DNA of 64,000 nt from Mixophyes australis. Taxonomy: Eukaryota > Chordata > Amphibia > Anura > Limnodynastidae. The DNA is taken from positions 318,741,706 to 318,805,705 of the forward strand of contig JAVHZZ010000004.1 of NCBI GenBank assembly GCA_036250195.1, read 5' to 3'. This document shows, piece after piece, positions 41,750 through 53,795 of the stretch. The notes under the pieces were generated by a model, which was not told where the DNA came from, ran no database searches, and was given only the letters and a program-made list of their open reading frames with translations. The translations under genes and the position numbers were made by a program. The stretch's first letter is position 1, and every line of letters begins with the position of its first letter.

Positions 41750-42816
41750 TGTTATGTCCATTTCTATCGTTACCAATAAAGATTGTCCAATGCGATCAAT
41801 GGGGTTCCAATGCAAGAGATTTAATAGCAAAATATAACAAGTATAATTATAATTATATATATTAGAAAGTGTAACAAAATACAAGAAAGTATAACCGATA
41901 CATTACGCTGCACACTGGATCCAGTAACAGCTCATCAATCATGAAGTCTTCTTGGTGAGAGAGAGAGAGTTACTGGACCAGTGTCTGTTTATATACAGTT
42001 TGTGTTGAATGAAAACAGTTATGATGTCACAATGTACACAAAGATAACACTAAAAACATTCTTCATTGGTTCAGGATTCAGGTTAGTCCAGTACAGTGCA
42101 GGTCATAGGTCAGTTCAAACGATATTTCTCCAAAGGTTTGGGGCAACTCACTCCAACAGCTGTGTACGTGTCTTGCCTCAGGGAACCGCCAAAAGTCCAG
42201 TTTAAATGAACCCATTAATAAAGTACTTTTGAGAATTTATCACATACTAATCATATCTAGCAACTTCAATGTGCGATCGCTTCTCTGATGATACTGGATT
42301 CCGGCTGGTGCAATGTGGATTAATATAAGACCAAACACAATACATTTGGACCTGCACCATAAATATCTTTAATTAATTATTAATCTTTAATTATCTTGAA
42401 CCATTATGTAATAAAACTCTAAGGGCTAGATTTACTAAGCTGCAGGTTTGAAAAAGTGGGGATGTTGCCTATAGCAACTAATCAGATTCTAGCTGTCATT
42501 TTGTAGAAGGTACTAAATAAATGAAAGCTAGAATCTGATTGGTTGCTATAGGCAACATCCCCACTTTTTCAAACATGCAGCTTAGTAAATCTAGCTCTAA
42601 GTCTTAATAATAAAGGAATGTGATTTGGAAAACACTATTAAAAGTGAACTATTTAAAAATGTAGGTGTAAATGTAAGTTTATTTGCTTTGTTCACTTATG
42701 CAATTGCGTAATTAACCCTGGTATGCCATAGCGTACTACTCACAATCGCATGGAAAACTATTACAATCGATATTTATTCATTTAGAATGATTTCATCCAA
42801 TTGTTTGATTTTCACA
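41750..42816 (-). repeat. 3' LTR of the endogenous retrovirus (interrupted by a MITE)
   Basis: It reads TGTTATGTCC on the + strand at the left edge and ends TTTTCACA at the right, i.e. TGTGAAAA...ACATAACA on the - strand. It aligns with 51452-52278 along its length, for example at gttaccaataaagattgtc and atgcaattgcgtaattaacc. The extra length is partly the MITE at 42423-42597. Confidence 0.85.
42423..42597. mobile_element. Foldback MITE inside the retroviral LTR, TSD TAA
   Basis: The ends GGGCTAGATTTACTAAGC and GCTTAGTAAATCTAGCTC are inverted, flanked by TAA. The other LTR shows the empty site (ctctaagtcttaataa at 52057-52072), confirming insertion after LTR duplication. Same family as 7236-7401. 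Confidence 0.93.
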
Positions 42817-42827
42817 GGCCCCCCTTT
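42817..42827 (-). promoter_or_regulatory. Polypurine tract of the endogenous retrovirus
   Basis: On the - strand, AAAGGGGGGCC lies directly before the TG of the 3' LTR. This is the expected plus-strand primer site. Confidence 0.8.
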
Positions 42828-42854
42828 CAGAGTATACCTAACACTTGCACCCTT

Positions 42855-43145
42855 TCAAGATGTTATTGCAGGATCATAGTAGTTCACTTCATTTTCTGTG
42901 ATATTTATCCCTCTTAGTAACATCACACTATCTGTGATATCAGTCATGTTATCAGGGGAAAGAGTCATAATTTCAGAAATTACCTTTCTTAGGAAACATA
43001 TACCTTTGGAGCTTGAAGTTAACCATTTGTACGCCCTTCGCCCACATATGTAATATATATTATCTGAAAGGATATAAGGCACAATATAATCTGTTATATC
43101 AATGCACAATATTTTAGTTAAGTTCCTCATGCCTAGTATTTCCAT
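42855..43145 (-). pseudogene. Endogenous retrovirus env remnant (surface subunit region)
   Basis: An open - strand stretch of 96 codons holds YYICGRRAYKWL followed by GICFLRKV. This is the pattern found near the C-terminus of gamma/epsilon-type env surface subunits. The transmembrane subunit expected next is absent; the polypurine tract follows within about 30 bp, so env was deleted internally. Confidence 0.65.
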
Positions 43146-43966
43146 CTGTTCAAGGCAAGTCTCGGCTTGTATAACATTTAAACAGTAACCTACAGGAACT
43201 TACCCAACTAACACTCTATTAGGTCTATTAACATAACCTTGTTTATGATACCCTTCAGATTTTCAGGCAAACTGTACTCTAATGAGTCTCTCATCAACAC
43301 TTGTGGGGCAGGCTATTGTCTGATCATTCCCAATATTCAAGTTTCTTTGCATGTAAAAAACACAGCAGAGACTGGTCTACTGAGAATTTGTGACGTTTCA
43401 AACTGGTGGACTTAGTAGTATTATATCTACTTTCTATTGGTCTTCCCCCTGTAATTCAAGAACCTCAGATATGTTTAGTGGGAACGGTACTAGTCCTACA
43501 TTATTTTGTCCCTGAGGCATGTGAAAGCTCAACCAGCATTCAATTTGGTTTAAGACCTTACCCACCAAAGAATCATAATCATTCTCATGATTGCTTGCCC
43601 AAGTCCAAATTATTACTGGATGCACTGCATTATGGGGTCACAGTACTTACAGACACTATTATCTTCAGACAATAGTCCCTCACACTGTCTCCGGAGATGG
43701 AGTTAGCAGAACATTTCTTTACCTTTGAATTTAATAATGTGTTGGGCTGAACTGATTGTTTTAACAATTTCTCCTCCATCTCCACATCATGAGTATCATT
43801 AACCTAACCAATCTCAATCATCTGATCACCATATCAAAAATAGAACGTCCTGGAAAAAAATAAGGATGAGAAAAATACTTTAAAAGGAAAAATAAGAAAA
43901 CCGTCACTCCCTGATGGGATAATAGTCTTTGGGAAGTTCTTGGCTTAGGTGTTATTAACCGCGATC

Positions 43967-44185
43967 TTAGGTTTCCCGAAACAGATTTATGAGTGACAGG
44001 GTTGTCGTGTCACCCTCAACTTTATCTTGAACCTTCTCTGGATTGTTGACTTCTCTGCTGTGAGTGGAATGGATCCAAGTGTCTCTTTCTGTTATTTTCA
44101 GAGATGTGGTGCTTGTCATCAACACTTGAAATGGGTCTTCCCACCTGTCTGTTAAACAACTTGAGCAGAGTAAATTACTGTTCAT
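43967..44185 (-). pseudogene. Endogenous retrovirus integrase C-terminal remnant
   Basis: The - strand stretch contains DRWEDPFQVLMTSTT and a TWIHSTHSREV motif. This is the C-terminal module (GPY/F-like) of gammaretroviral and Ty3-type integrases. The usual GP of GPY/F reads DP here. Confidence 0.75.
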
Positions 44186-44349
44186 AACATATTCTCCCTG
44201 TCCAATATCAGTAAGTGTCTAGCATATCAGGAGACGGTATTTTGAAATTCCTTTGTTGCTATCTCAACTGCTTGCTCCTCTTTATAAGATATAGAACTGA
44301 CACTTCGTTGTTGCATCATTAAATGAGATTGTTTGCCAAACAGTATTTC

Positions 44350-44900
44350 AAAGGTGACAGGTTAAGAGGTCGTCTAGGAGTGGTTCTGATGCTGTGATGG
44401 ACTAGTGGCAAAAGCTTCCGGTCACTCCAATATAGTTTCAACTATAACTCTACTCAAATCATTCTTGATAGTGCCATTTATCCTTTCTACTTTCCCACTG
44501 GCTTGTAGTCTATATAGAGTATGTAGCTTACTATCAATACCTATAAATTTTACACATGATCTGAAAGATAGCACCAGTAAAATGAGTACCCCTATCAATG
44601 TCTATAACTCTAGGAATACCATATATGCATTCAAATTCCTGGGTATGAAATAGCAGTATTAGTGGCAGTTGGAAATGTATCTACCTAGTTAGAAAACAAA
44701 TCAGTACACACCAATACATACGTGAAATTCCTGCAAGATTGCAATTGCATGAAGTCGATTTGTATTACCTGGAAAGGTCCATTTGTAGGCAGGATATGGG
44801 ATGGCTCTGTTGGTATTGTCTTTCCAACAATTTTCCTCAAACAAGAAAGACAAGACATTGCCTTCTCACTAGCTTGAGAAAAATTAAAGAAGGTATATGC
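44350..44900 (-). pseudogene. Endogenous retrovirus integrase core remnant
   Basis: Fragments in shifting - strand frames match the core: a Q.DF.QL segment near 44760, a YVLVCTD segment near 44710, and a SGKVERINGTIK segment near 44470-44500 that carries the catalytic-region Glu. Stops and indels separate them, so no product can form. Confidence 0.72.
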
Positions 44901-46559
44901 AAGCTCTTATAAGCTTGCACATACCTTCTTTATCTAGATGAGTCAGACCATGTGACTCCTCAGCTAGGCTTGGAAGATATGCTCTGAGAGCCACGGGCCT
45001 ACCTTTTCCAGACAACTCTTGATCACATCACTTCGCCTTCCAGACTGCCATTTCTTGTAGGGAACACAAATCCTGTATTTCAATTATTTTTTGTGTGTTT
45101 ATTGTTTCAAAGACCATCACTTTGTCAGTTGTCATATTTATAAATAAAACTGCTGCCCATTTGGCAGCTCCATCTGCCCTGCTATTACCAAGTGATATTA
45201 GATATTTTTCATATGTGTATTACTCTTAATGACGGCTACTTCCTTTGGTAACTGTATCGCTGTCAAAAGTCCGCTATGTGATGTGAGTGCGCTACTGGCA
45301 CCCTGTTATTGTCATAAGAGTTCCTAGGTTGCCTCAAAGTCACGCACTATCATCAAAATGTACTTAAAGTTACTGATTTATCCTCTGCCAACTCACATGC
45401 CTTCCTCAATCTCACAAGTTCACCTACGTAGATAAGTGAGGTGGGTCAAGTGGTTCAGTTTCTATAGCACTTCATTTATAGCAGTATATACAGTACATGT
45501 CCATCTGTCTATGAGAAATATAAACCATAAAACATAAAATGTTTACATTTTGCAACGGGGTGTCGCGTACGACAGGTCTTGCGGTAAAAACTCTGATTCA
45601 AATATTCTATACAGACATGTACATCTGCATACCTGCCAAATTCACCCTCGGCTAGAGTCTCCTCTTATTCCGTTGTGCATCTTTAGGCACATTTTGTACA
45701 TCTTGCTTAGGAGAATTGCCTAATTTAGGTAGAATTTAGGAGGGCAGATACCGTACGTGATGCCTAAACAGTTGAATCATGTTTTTGGTGTCAAGATTCC
45801 TGCTGCACAAACCCGCTGTTTCAGTAAGTATAGAAGTACAAATCTGCACCTTCTTTTGCGCCCGTATCTGTGTAGTGTATAACCTTAATTCTGTCCTTTG
45901 TCAAATAGTTGTCTTAGCCCCTTGGGTAAGAAAATATCTCAAATATTTGACCTTTGTCTGGTATGGCTGTACTCTATCCTTTTGCAACCTCATATCCTGT
46001 TACTGAGAAATGAAGGAACAAGTGTTTAGGTTTAAACACTGATTATGTAAATGAATCAGAACATAGCAATACTACATTTTCATAGTGCACCCATTGTTTG
46101 ATTGGTAAGATTTAAAACAGTGATGCCAGGCTTGTGCCAAGATACTGAGGCTGTGTATAAACCCATGGGAAAGAGTCTATGTATATTGTACCTCTTCATA
46201 CGAGGAAGAATGAGGTACTGACAGTCAGAAAGGGTAAGGAATACAAAGAATTATAATAAAGAGATGATTTGCTGAAAATGAGATTTGCATCAAGATGACA
46301 GCTGCATTGGGTACTAAGGGAAATTGGCTCTCAACTATTTCATTAATTCCCCTTAAATCGTAACTATACTATGACCAATCCCCCATTTCTTTTAATCCTA
46401 AAAGGGAGTTATATTACCCATCAAATCCAATGTCCTGTCCATCTTTAGTTCATGAGGAACACGGTATCTCTGATAACAATATTTCTACAATCTGTGATGG
46501 ACTTATATCTATAGCAGTGGAGTGCAAAATTAGCTTTTGAGAAGCATGTCTGGCACCTC

Positions 46560-46660
46560 CGATGTGTGTCTTCCTGGAATATCTAAAACACCATCAGAAG
46601 TACAGTAAACTACACACTCCATTTTAAATAATAAATCTATGCCAAGTAAGTATGTGTGAG
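46560..46660 (-). pseudogene. Possible retroviral protease remnant
   Basis: The - strand reads YLLGIDLLFKMECVVY around 46590-46650. This resembles the strand following the active site in retroviral proteases (LLGRDLL-type motif). It is short and isolated, but its position 5' of integrase is correct. Confidence 0.45.
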
Positions 46661-46784
46661 CCACTGCTTCTAGAAGAAAGAATGTTTAGAAGGACCCAAT
46701 ATTAACTTCTGCCACTGCATTCAAGGGGTAATGGTGATTTTCTCCTGCAACCCCCACAGTATGTGTGTGTGTATATATATATAT

Positions 46785-47277
46785 TGTAACAAAGGGAGGC
46801 ATTTAGCTGGCAATATGCAGAGAAAGCATGGAAGTAGAGTAAAACATTTGTGCAGTAATGCACCTAGATTGATGACTTATGTGTAACAAACAATAGTTTA
46901 AGTTTGGTTAACTTACATGATAGAGAAATCCTTCCTCTCAGCAAACAGACAGGGTGTGTCTGTTTAGTGCAAACAGAGCCAGTGATGGGGCGTTTCCTTT
47001 TAAAGAGAAGGTGGGTGTGTCACCTGTCCATCAAGCTAAGGCTGGGGGAGGAGTATCAGATATAAAAGCTTTTTTGTAACATATGTGCACTAAGACCAAC
47101 GCTGGGAAAGCTGGCTGGTCCTGAGAGAGAGCTGGTCTATGTATATCTAGCGTTTAGGGTCTCCATGATTGCTGTGCAAGTATACGGTGTCAAAACATTT
47201 ACCATCCTGACAATAAAGCACCATAAAAAGGAAGAAGTTGTTTGCGTGTGCTTCTGCAGTAGCGGGCTCTTGCCACA
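46785..47277 (+). mobile_element. Solo LTR inserted in a (TA)n tract
   Basis: The 493-bp segment starts TGTAACAAAGGGAGG and ends CTCTTGCCACA (TG...CA). It has a TATA box (gatataaaagc, about 47060) and AATAAA (about 47213) in the correct order and spacing for an LTR on the + strand. ATAT repeats flank both sides, so the duplication is hidden in the microsatellite. It lies inside the older provirus. Confidence 0.78.

Positions 47278-47311
<34 letters not shown>
47278..47311. repeat. (TA)n microsatellite
   Basis: TA dinucleotides continue from the tract split by the solo LTR. The other half is at about 46771-46784. Confidence 0.9.
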
Positions 47312-48289
47312 CTATCAGCAAGAGAGGGGAAAAAAATTAATTGGTACCAGATAAACACATTTTACTTCTTTACTTTTGGTTCTTATCATTGGTCAACCAG
47401 ACTTCAGACCTTACTCTGTTTACTTATGTACCCATTCAATTGTGGCAAATGTTATATCTAGATGTGATTCTATTTCTAGTCTTTTGTCACTTACTTGTCA
47501 ATTATTTACTCTGTCCCCTGTTATGTTGTTCTTACAGAGTTTAATTCTATAGTATCAGTCCACCCAGGGTAAATTAGCTGGAACCATTGTCTCTGCACAG
47601 TGGATATCTCTGTTTTCTCTTCTTTACTAGTAGTAAATATGTGTGGGACAGTATTCCCCCTTATGATCTCTTAAAATAAGCCATTATAAGGATTAAAACA
47701 AACTTATTACCACCCCTTCACTAATATTAATACATTTACAAGGCTCACTATTTTCCCTGGGTGGACTTTGGTTATAACCCACATAAGTTGGGAGTGTCGC
47801 TGTTGTTTGTTCAGACTTTAAAGGTTTGGCTTGCCATTGAAGGAATACCAATCTCTCTCCAGTCTATTGATTTCTTCACCAGTCTCACAGGTTTCAGCCA
47901 CTGCCCCTGAGGGTGGGACCGTTCCTCCCTCCCTTCCTCCCTTCCTTTGCCTATATGGCACTTCCTGTATATTAATTGCATGCTTCCATCTTCATATAGA
48001 TCCCCTGCTGTTCCCATGCTCTGGAGACGCTGGAGAAGCAAAAGTGGGTTCATCATCTTCCTTTGAAATGTTATCTTTTTATACCATTCAATATGAGATA
48101 TAAGTTACATTTGTTATTTTTATTTGTTTTGGTATTAGTTATACTTTTTCCCACCGTATGCTCGCTTCTCATTGTTTTGCAACACTACCTTCCGCTGCAC
48201 ATGCTCTCTAGAGCCACATATTCTCTTCCTGTTGCCACAGTTCTGCATACTATACATAAGCCATAATGGAGGAAAACCTTACTTCTAAT

Positions 48290-48560
48290 AGGTCTGTTCA
48301 CTCAAGCCTCGTTGTGCTTCATGTCAGTCTCGGTTTTGAAGGTCACTTCCGGGTTCTCCGTAAAGCAGACTACACCAGTATAAATAATAACAACGAAGCT
48401 ATGTAGATACACATATTATTTCCCTTGAAAAAGACTCCAGAAGGAGTAGAAATGTGTCAGCATATATTTTATTTGGACTCCTACCATTCCTGGATGAACT
48501 TATTGGAGATGGGACTTTTCACATCTAAAAAGACCGATTTCTCCTATGAGTGCCATCATA
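48290..48560 (+). mobile_element. Possible Penelope-like end with hammerhead-like motif
   Basis: At 48423-48460, cttgaaaaagACTCCagaaGG is followed by AGTagaaatgtgtc. The ACTCC/GGAGT stem capped by AGAA and followed by a GAAA-like core resembles hammerhead stem II. The core is degraded. Confidence 0.35.
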
Positions 48561-51430
48561 GTTCAGATATCTGGTAGGAGTACCCTCCCTAATAATAGGG
48601 TTTTTCTACGTTATGCATATTTGTTATATTTTAAGGATATATTTATGCTATTAAAGGTAATACACTAGAAGCTTGCATTATTATATTTGATGTACCTGCA
48701 TAACCTGAAAAAATATTGTTATCTCATATATACAACTACACACTGAGAGTAGAACAGCTGTAGAGAAACCAGATTGTTCATTTCAATGCAATCATTAAAG
48801 AAGGCTTCTTGTAAGCATAACATTGAAAGAGAGCTGAAAATAACTACACGTTTTTCGGGAAGAGAGCATACATCTGATATGATGAAATAGAACATTGAAT
48901 GTCAGGACCCAAATAAAATATTGCATTGATACATAGGAGTGAACCTGATTTTCAACTCAGATGAATGTTTGACCAAATGTTTTTAAAAAGGAAACAATTA
49001 GCCCAGTAGGGGGTAATTAGGTTGAGCAAACCCTTTTGTGAGGAGGCTTGCTTAAGATATGCAGATCACAGACATCCATTGTGTCTGATCCTGTATTCCC
49101 CTTCCTAATTGACTTCCTTTCAATAGGTAGTGTAAATACCATATAACCATTAGGTGTGAATTAGAGAGAGAGGCAAATGCCTAGGTGAGAATCTTGCAGC
49201 CAAGAAAACATGTGAAGGCCTAGAGAAGTATATAGAAATATGAACTTCAAAGAAGATGTCTTAAAATTTCATATTTTGGGAAATCTGTGTGCCACTCCAT
49301 ACAAAGGAGCAGAAATCACACCAGGGTTGTAAATGACAGGTACTGGCGGTATCCGGGAACAGCTAAAATCACATATCTTTGGAAAAGGTATGTCACATTG
49401 TCATAATTCCATCATGTTTGGTATTTAAATGGGCCGGAGATTATGACTGGTTTTTCGAAGGGGGAGTTATGTCTCTGGGATGTCTGTAAAGAATTTCTCA
49501 AAGGTCAAGACTCTGGGAATATTTGTGGGCAAACTATAGTGACACCCAGGTGTCACTGCCCCCCTTAATAGCATTTGCCCTGCCCCTGTGAGGACCGTCC
49601 TATTTCATTTTGCTTAAAAACATGTGTTGGGAAGGGGCAGGTGTCAGACTTTTTGGGAAATCAATTCACATTCATAAGCTGTCTATCTTCCAAGCCAAAT
49701 TTCCCTTGGCCAGAATGCAATTCATGTAAGTGCTAATCTGAATGTATCCCCTTTTAATTTAAACTGTTTTGCTTATGTATGTTTTATATCAGTTGCTTAT
49801 TAATTATTTTCTTTATATCTGGTGCCCTGTACTTTTGTATATTAAATCTATAATTTAATATGTTGCGTCCTTGATACTCTAACAAATCCATTAGCCTGTT
49901 AGAAGAAAGTTAACCCAATGTGTAATTTGTTGATACATTTGATTAACAAGCTTAGTGTATGCTTGCATTTACATTTGTGTAACAGTCTGGAGGTGTGAAG
50001 AGTTAACCCTGTGCTTGCTGGTGTGGGTCTTGCTAGTCTGTGGATAATTAGAAGCCTTGTGTGCCAGTGTGGGATAGTATATTGGGTCCTATTGCCCGTA
50101 TTCAATAGGTGGTGGCAAACCTGAATTGTCTGGAGGTGTGAGCACTGTTTGGGTGCAATTCAGTAGGTCTATAACCTGTGTGATAGGTGGAGAGAGACTG
50201 CGGGCTGGAATCGTGTGCAACCTCATATAGCAAACACCCCAAAGTCACGGCAGCTGGGAGGGTGTTCGTGACTTTGTTGATGAGTATATCATTTCTTTCA
50301 CCTTTAAGAATTGGAGGATTCTCTTTTCCTCTTTCCGGGACTCTATAGCTAATCTGTGGTGGAGGACATTGATGTTCGAATTTATTACACTATATTGCTT
50401 TGTATTTTTTGTTTTATGTGAATACTCCCCACATCATCAGAATCGATAAGAAGGTCATCAATACTATTACTGTGTGGGTCCATGAGTGCCTTAATCTTCC
50501 TATATATTTGTTGTGATAGTATGTTTTATTGGATTTAGTGAAATCTTATTATATATGGCCTAGGCAGCTTTGTAAGGAGCGCTATAATTATGCCCATATA
50601 TTTTCTTTGTGAATTCTATAAGCTACGTCCACTCACTTCTTCTCAACTGGTTACACGGTACGGAAATATCAACATTTAGCGCCCGCATGGAAACAGAATC
50701 CTCAACGCTTCACCGCACAAAACAATACCCCATTTTCCAGTGAAGTTCCTGCTGAGTACTTTAGAACTGGGAGCACTAAATATTGAACTCAACAATACTA
50801 GCCTTGCCAGCGATTTTCCACCTACAATCCACAATTCACAATCACGATAGGGTATGCAACACGCGCGGTCTGAACGCACAGTTTACAGGTACTAATAATC
50901 TGTACGCTATACGATAGCAAATTGGGATTATGACGAAAACCTCTGTTTTTAACGTATTCCTTGTATATTTACCTCAGCGTCCCGTTTCCTCAACAGTCTT
51001 TTTTATACCGTTTCCTCAACAGCTTTCCTTTTCTTTTACAATCACACAATTCACAATTCACATACACATTTGTTTTCTGTACAGAAAAATATTTTCCCAA
51101 ATGTTGGTAATAACTTTTCAGGGGTTTTAAAAAATACAATAGTAATCTAGCAATATAGCTGTTAAAAAATGTGGCAATGTAGTACAGGGAATATTCGTAT
51201 GCAATGCAAACAAACTACGTAATAATCGCAAAAAAAGAAACAGTTTTTCTTTCTTGTCCCTAGTTTTTCATCAGCACCCCTTAGATTACACAAAGCAGAT
51301 GTTTGGTTTAGCAACACTGGATAATAGAAGGTATAGAACTATTTGCGTTCTCACCTGTGTATGATGCGTCTTCACTCTTTGTTGGTAAACCGAAATCTGT
51401 AGGTTTGCGAATCCTTGAGTAGTGTGGCAT
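48561..51430. other. Interior of the provirus, 5' region without recognisable gag
   Basis: No open frame of retroviral gag type is visible on the - strand. A stretch at about 49500-50290 (gtgacacccaggtgtcactg, cagtctggaggtgtgaagag twice with variation) looks like inserted repeat sequence, possibly another LTR. I cannot define ends. Confidence 0.45.
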
Positions 51431-51448
51431 CTTGTTTACGAACCCCCA
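51431..51448 (-). promoter_or_regulatory. Primer-binding site of the endogenous retrovirus (tRNA-Pro-like)
   Basis: Immediately after the LTR end (CATAACA, then ATT), the - strand reads TGGGGGTTCGT. The tRNA-Pro site known from gammaretroviruses starts TGGGGGCTCGT. The second half has diverged, so the tRNA call is tentative. Confidence 0.65.
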
Positions 51449-51451
51449 AAT

Positions 51452-52278
51452 TGTTATGTCCGTTACTATTGTTACCAATAAAGATTGTCTGATGCGATCA
51501 ATGTGGTTCCAACGCACAAAGAGATTTAATAGCAAAATATAGCAAAGTATAACAAAATACAAGACAGTATAACCGATACATTACGTTACGCACTGGATCC
51601 AGTAACAGCTCACCAATCCTAAAGTCTGCTTGGTGAGAGAGAGAGAGAGTTACTGGACCAGTGCCTATTTATATACAATTTGTGTTGAAAGAAAATAGTG
51701 AAGTCACAATATACACAAAGATAACACTAAAAACATTCTTCATTGGTTCAGTATTCAGATTAGTCCAGTACAGTGCAGGTCATAGGTCAGTTCAAAAAAT
51801 ACTTCTCTAAAGGTGGGGGCAATTCACTCCAACAGCTGTATGTGTCTTGAAATTCCAGTTTAAAGTGATCCATTAACAAAGTATTTTTTGAGAATTAATC
51901 CTATACTAATCATAAAAAGTGATTGCAATGTGTGATCGCTTGTCCGATGATATTGGATTCCTGCTGGTGAAATGTGTATTAATATAAGGCCAAACACCAT
52001 ACATTTCTTAGGACCTGAACCATAAATATCTTATAGGTTTACCTTTATGTAATAAATCTCTAAGTCTTAATAATAAATGAATGTGAGTTGGAAACATTAT
52101 TAAAAGTGAACTATTTACAAATGTAGGTGTGAATATAAGTGTATTTGCTTTGTTTATCTATGCAATTGCGTAATTAACCCTGGTATACCGTAGCATACTA
52201 ACCGCAATTGCACGTAAAAGTATTACAATCCGTATTTATTAATTTAGAATGACTTCTTCCAAATATTCGATTTTTAAA
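51452..52278 (-). repeat. 5' LTR of the endogenous retrovirus
   Basis: It is the partner of 41750-42816, with the same edge TGTTATGTCC and the same order of blocks. It lacks the MITE. The outer edge (about 52278) is decayed and placed by alignment with the 3' LTR. Confidence 0.85.
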
Positions 52279-52374
52279 AGAATATAGACACTTGTATTTG
52301 TGTATCAACTAATATCATTACTCGCCTGGTGTAGCACAGATCAATAACTTCCCTATATTCTTAATTACTCAATG

Positions 52375-52402
<28 letters not shown>
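52375..52402. repeat. (TA)n microsatellite
   Basis: About 12 TA units. Confidence 0.95.
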
Positions 52403-52405
<3 letters not shown>

Positions 52406-52468
52406 CAATGTGTGGTTCTTTAGAGCCCTCTGTAAGTTTAACCTTGCCTACTACCTACAGGTTTAGTA

Positions 52469-52745
52469 CCATCATCATCATCATCAATTATTTATTTATA
52501 TAGCTCCACTAATTCCGCAACACTGTACAGAGAACTCACTCGTGACTAGTGTCAATTTGTTAGCAGTCAATTAACCTACTAGTATGTTTTTGGAGTGTGG
52601 GAGGAAACCGGAGCACCCGGAGGAAACCCACACAAACACGGGGGGGATATACAAACATCTCACAGATAAGGCCATGGTCGGGAGTTGATCTCATGACCCC
52701 AGTGCTGTAAGGCAGAAGTGCTAACCACTTAGCCACCATACTACC
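52469..52745 (-). mobile_element. SINE-like dispersed repeat, reverse copy
   Basis: It begins with the ATCATC tail, then tatatagctccactaattcc, gtgggaggaaacc, and ends at gtgctaaccacttagccacc. It mirrors 28791-29118. Confidence 0.8.
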
Positions 52746-53154
52746 ATGTGGCCAGATCCTATTAATAAAATGTTATGTAATTTTAATGACTATATCAACA
52801 CTGAGATCACCTTTTCACCATACATAATAATGGATCAATATAGAGGATTTTAATCTAACCTCTGACAACAAATATAAAGAGCTGTCCTTTGCCAGCAACT
52901 GCCTCCTACCCTTTCCACTCTGCCAATGACCTCACCTCCCCTTCGATTACCCTGTCTCACTGCCACCTGCAAGACTTCTCTCAAGCTTCTCCCCACCTTT
53001 GGAACTAACTTCCAGGCCCAATCAGAATTTCCACTAATCTCCAAGGCTTCAAATGCCATTAAAACTCACCATTTCAATGCCTTCCAGCCTCCTACTAACT
53101 ATTCCCCTACTGTCCCACCCCCACCTCTGCTCACACCTCAGTGTTATTCTCTTT

Positions 53155-53795
53155 GGGCCTGAGTCATTAATGAGAGCAAAGCATAAAAAAGGAGTAACTT
53201 TGCACCTGGGCAAAAGCATGTTGTATTGGAGGTGGCAGGTAAATTTAAAATGTAGGGAAAGATTTATAGTTGGGATAGGGCATGTCCTAGATCAACTTTA
53301 AATTTCAGTGTAAAAATAAAGTTATCAAGCATTTGAGTGCTACATGAAAAAAAACAGCCAGTATTTAACTTATGTGCAAAATAATAAACTAATTTGCACC
53401 CCTTGCACATACTTGCCAACTCTCTCGGACTGTCCGGGAGACTCCCGCATTTTGCGAGAGTCTCCCGGACTCCCAGGCGAGTGTGGCAATCTCCTAGATG
53501 TGCCCACTTCACTAGGAAGTGTCCCACTTCCTAGTGAAGTGGGTAGAATTAGCTCCCAAACGCCGCAATTCCCGGTGAATCGCGGTATGTGACTCCTTCC
53601 CTGCGTCATTACGTCATGGGGCGGGTCCAAAATGACGTGCATTTTGAAGTCCTGCCCCTGCCACGCCCACCTCCCCTGCAGCCTCCCGGAAAAAAAGAAT
53701 ATCAAGTTGGTAAGTATGCCCTTGCATTGTAACATGGTTTGCACCGGAGAACATGTACTCCTTTTTTGTCTTACTTTCATTAATGACTCAGGCCC
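53155..53795. mobile_element. PIF/Harbinger-like MITE, itself interrupted
   Basis: GGGCCTGAGTCATTAATGA and TCATTAATGACTCAGGCCC form the inverted ends. The interior matches 19948-20259 and 22652-22984. A hAT MITE sits at 53408-53718. The 3-bp flanks (TTT and TAT) are only partly alike. Confidence 0.88.
53408..53718. mobile_element. hAT-like MITE, 311 bp, 8-bp TSD CCCTTGCA
   Basis: The ends CATACTTGCCAACT and AGTTGGTAAGTATG are inverted with one mismatch. CCCTTGCA is duplicated exactly (53400-53407 and 53719-53726). The sister MITE at 22652-22984 shows the empty site with one copy. The interior has two hairpins (gtccgggagactcccgcatt and cacttcactaggaagtg). Confidence 0.95.

Larger units (their letters stand above)
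41750..52278 (-). mobile_element. Decayed endogenous retrovirus (gamma/epsilon-like, class I)
   Basis: Two related LTRs (41750-42816 and 51452-52278) flank about 8.6 kb in which - strand protease, integrase and env remnants occur in retroviral order. A polypurine tract abuts the 3' LTR and a primer-binding site follows the 5' LTR. gag and most of reverse transcriptase are not recognisable. Other elements have inserted into it (solo LTR at 46785, MITE at 42423). Many stops and frameshifts show that it is inactive. No target duplication was resolved. Confidence 0.82.
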
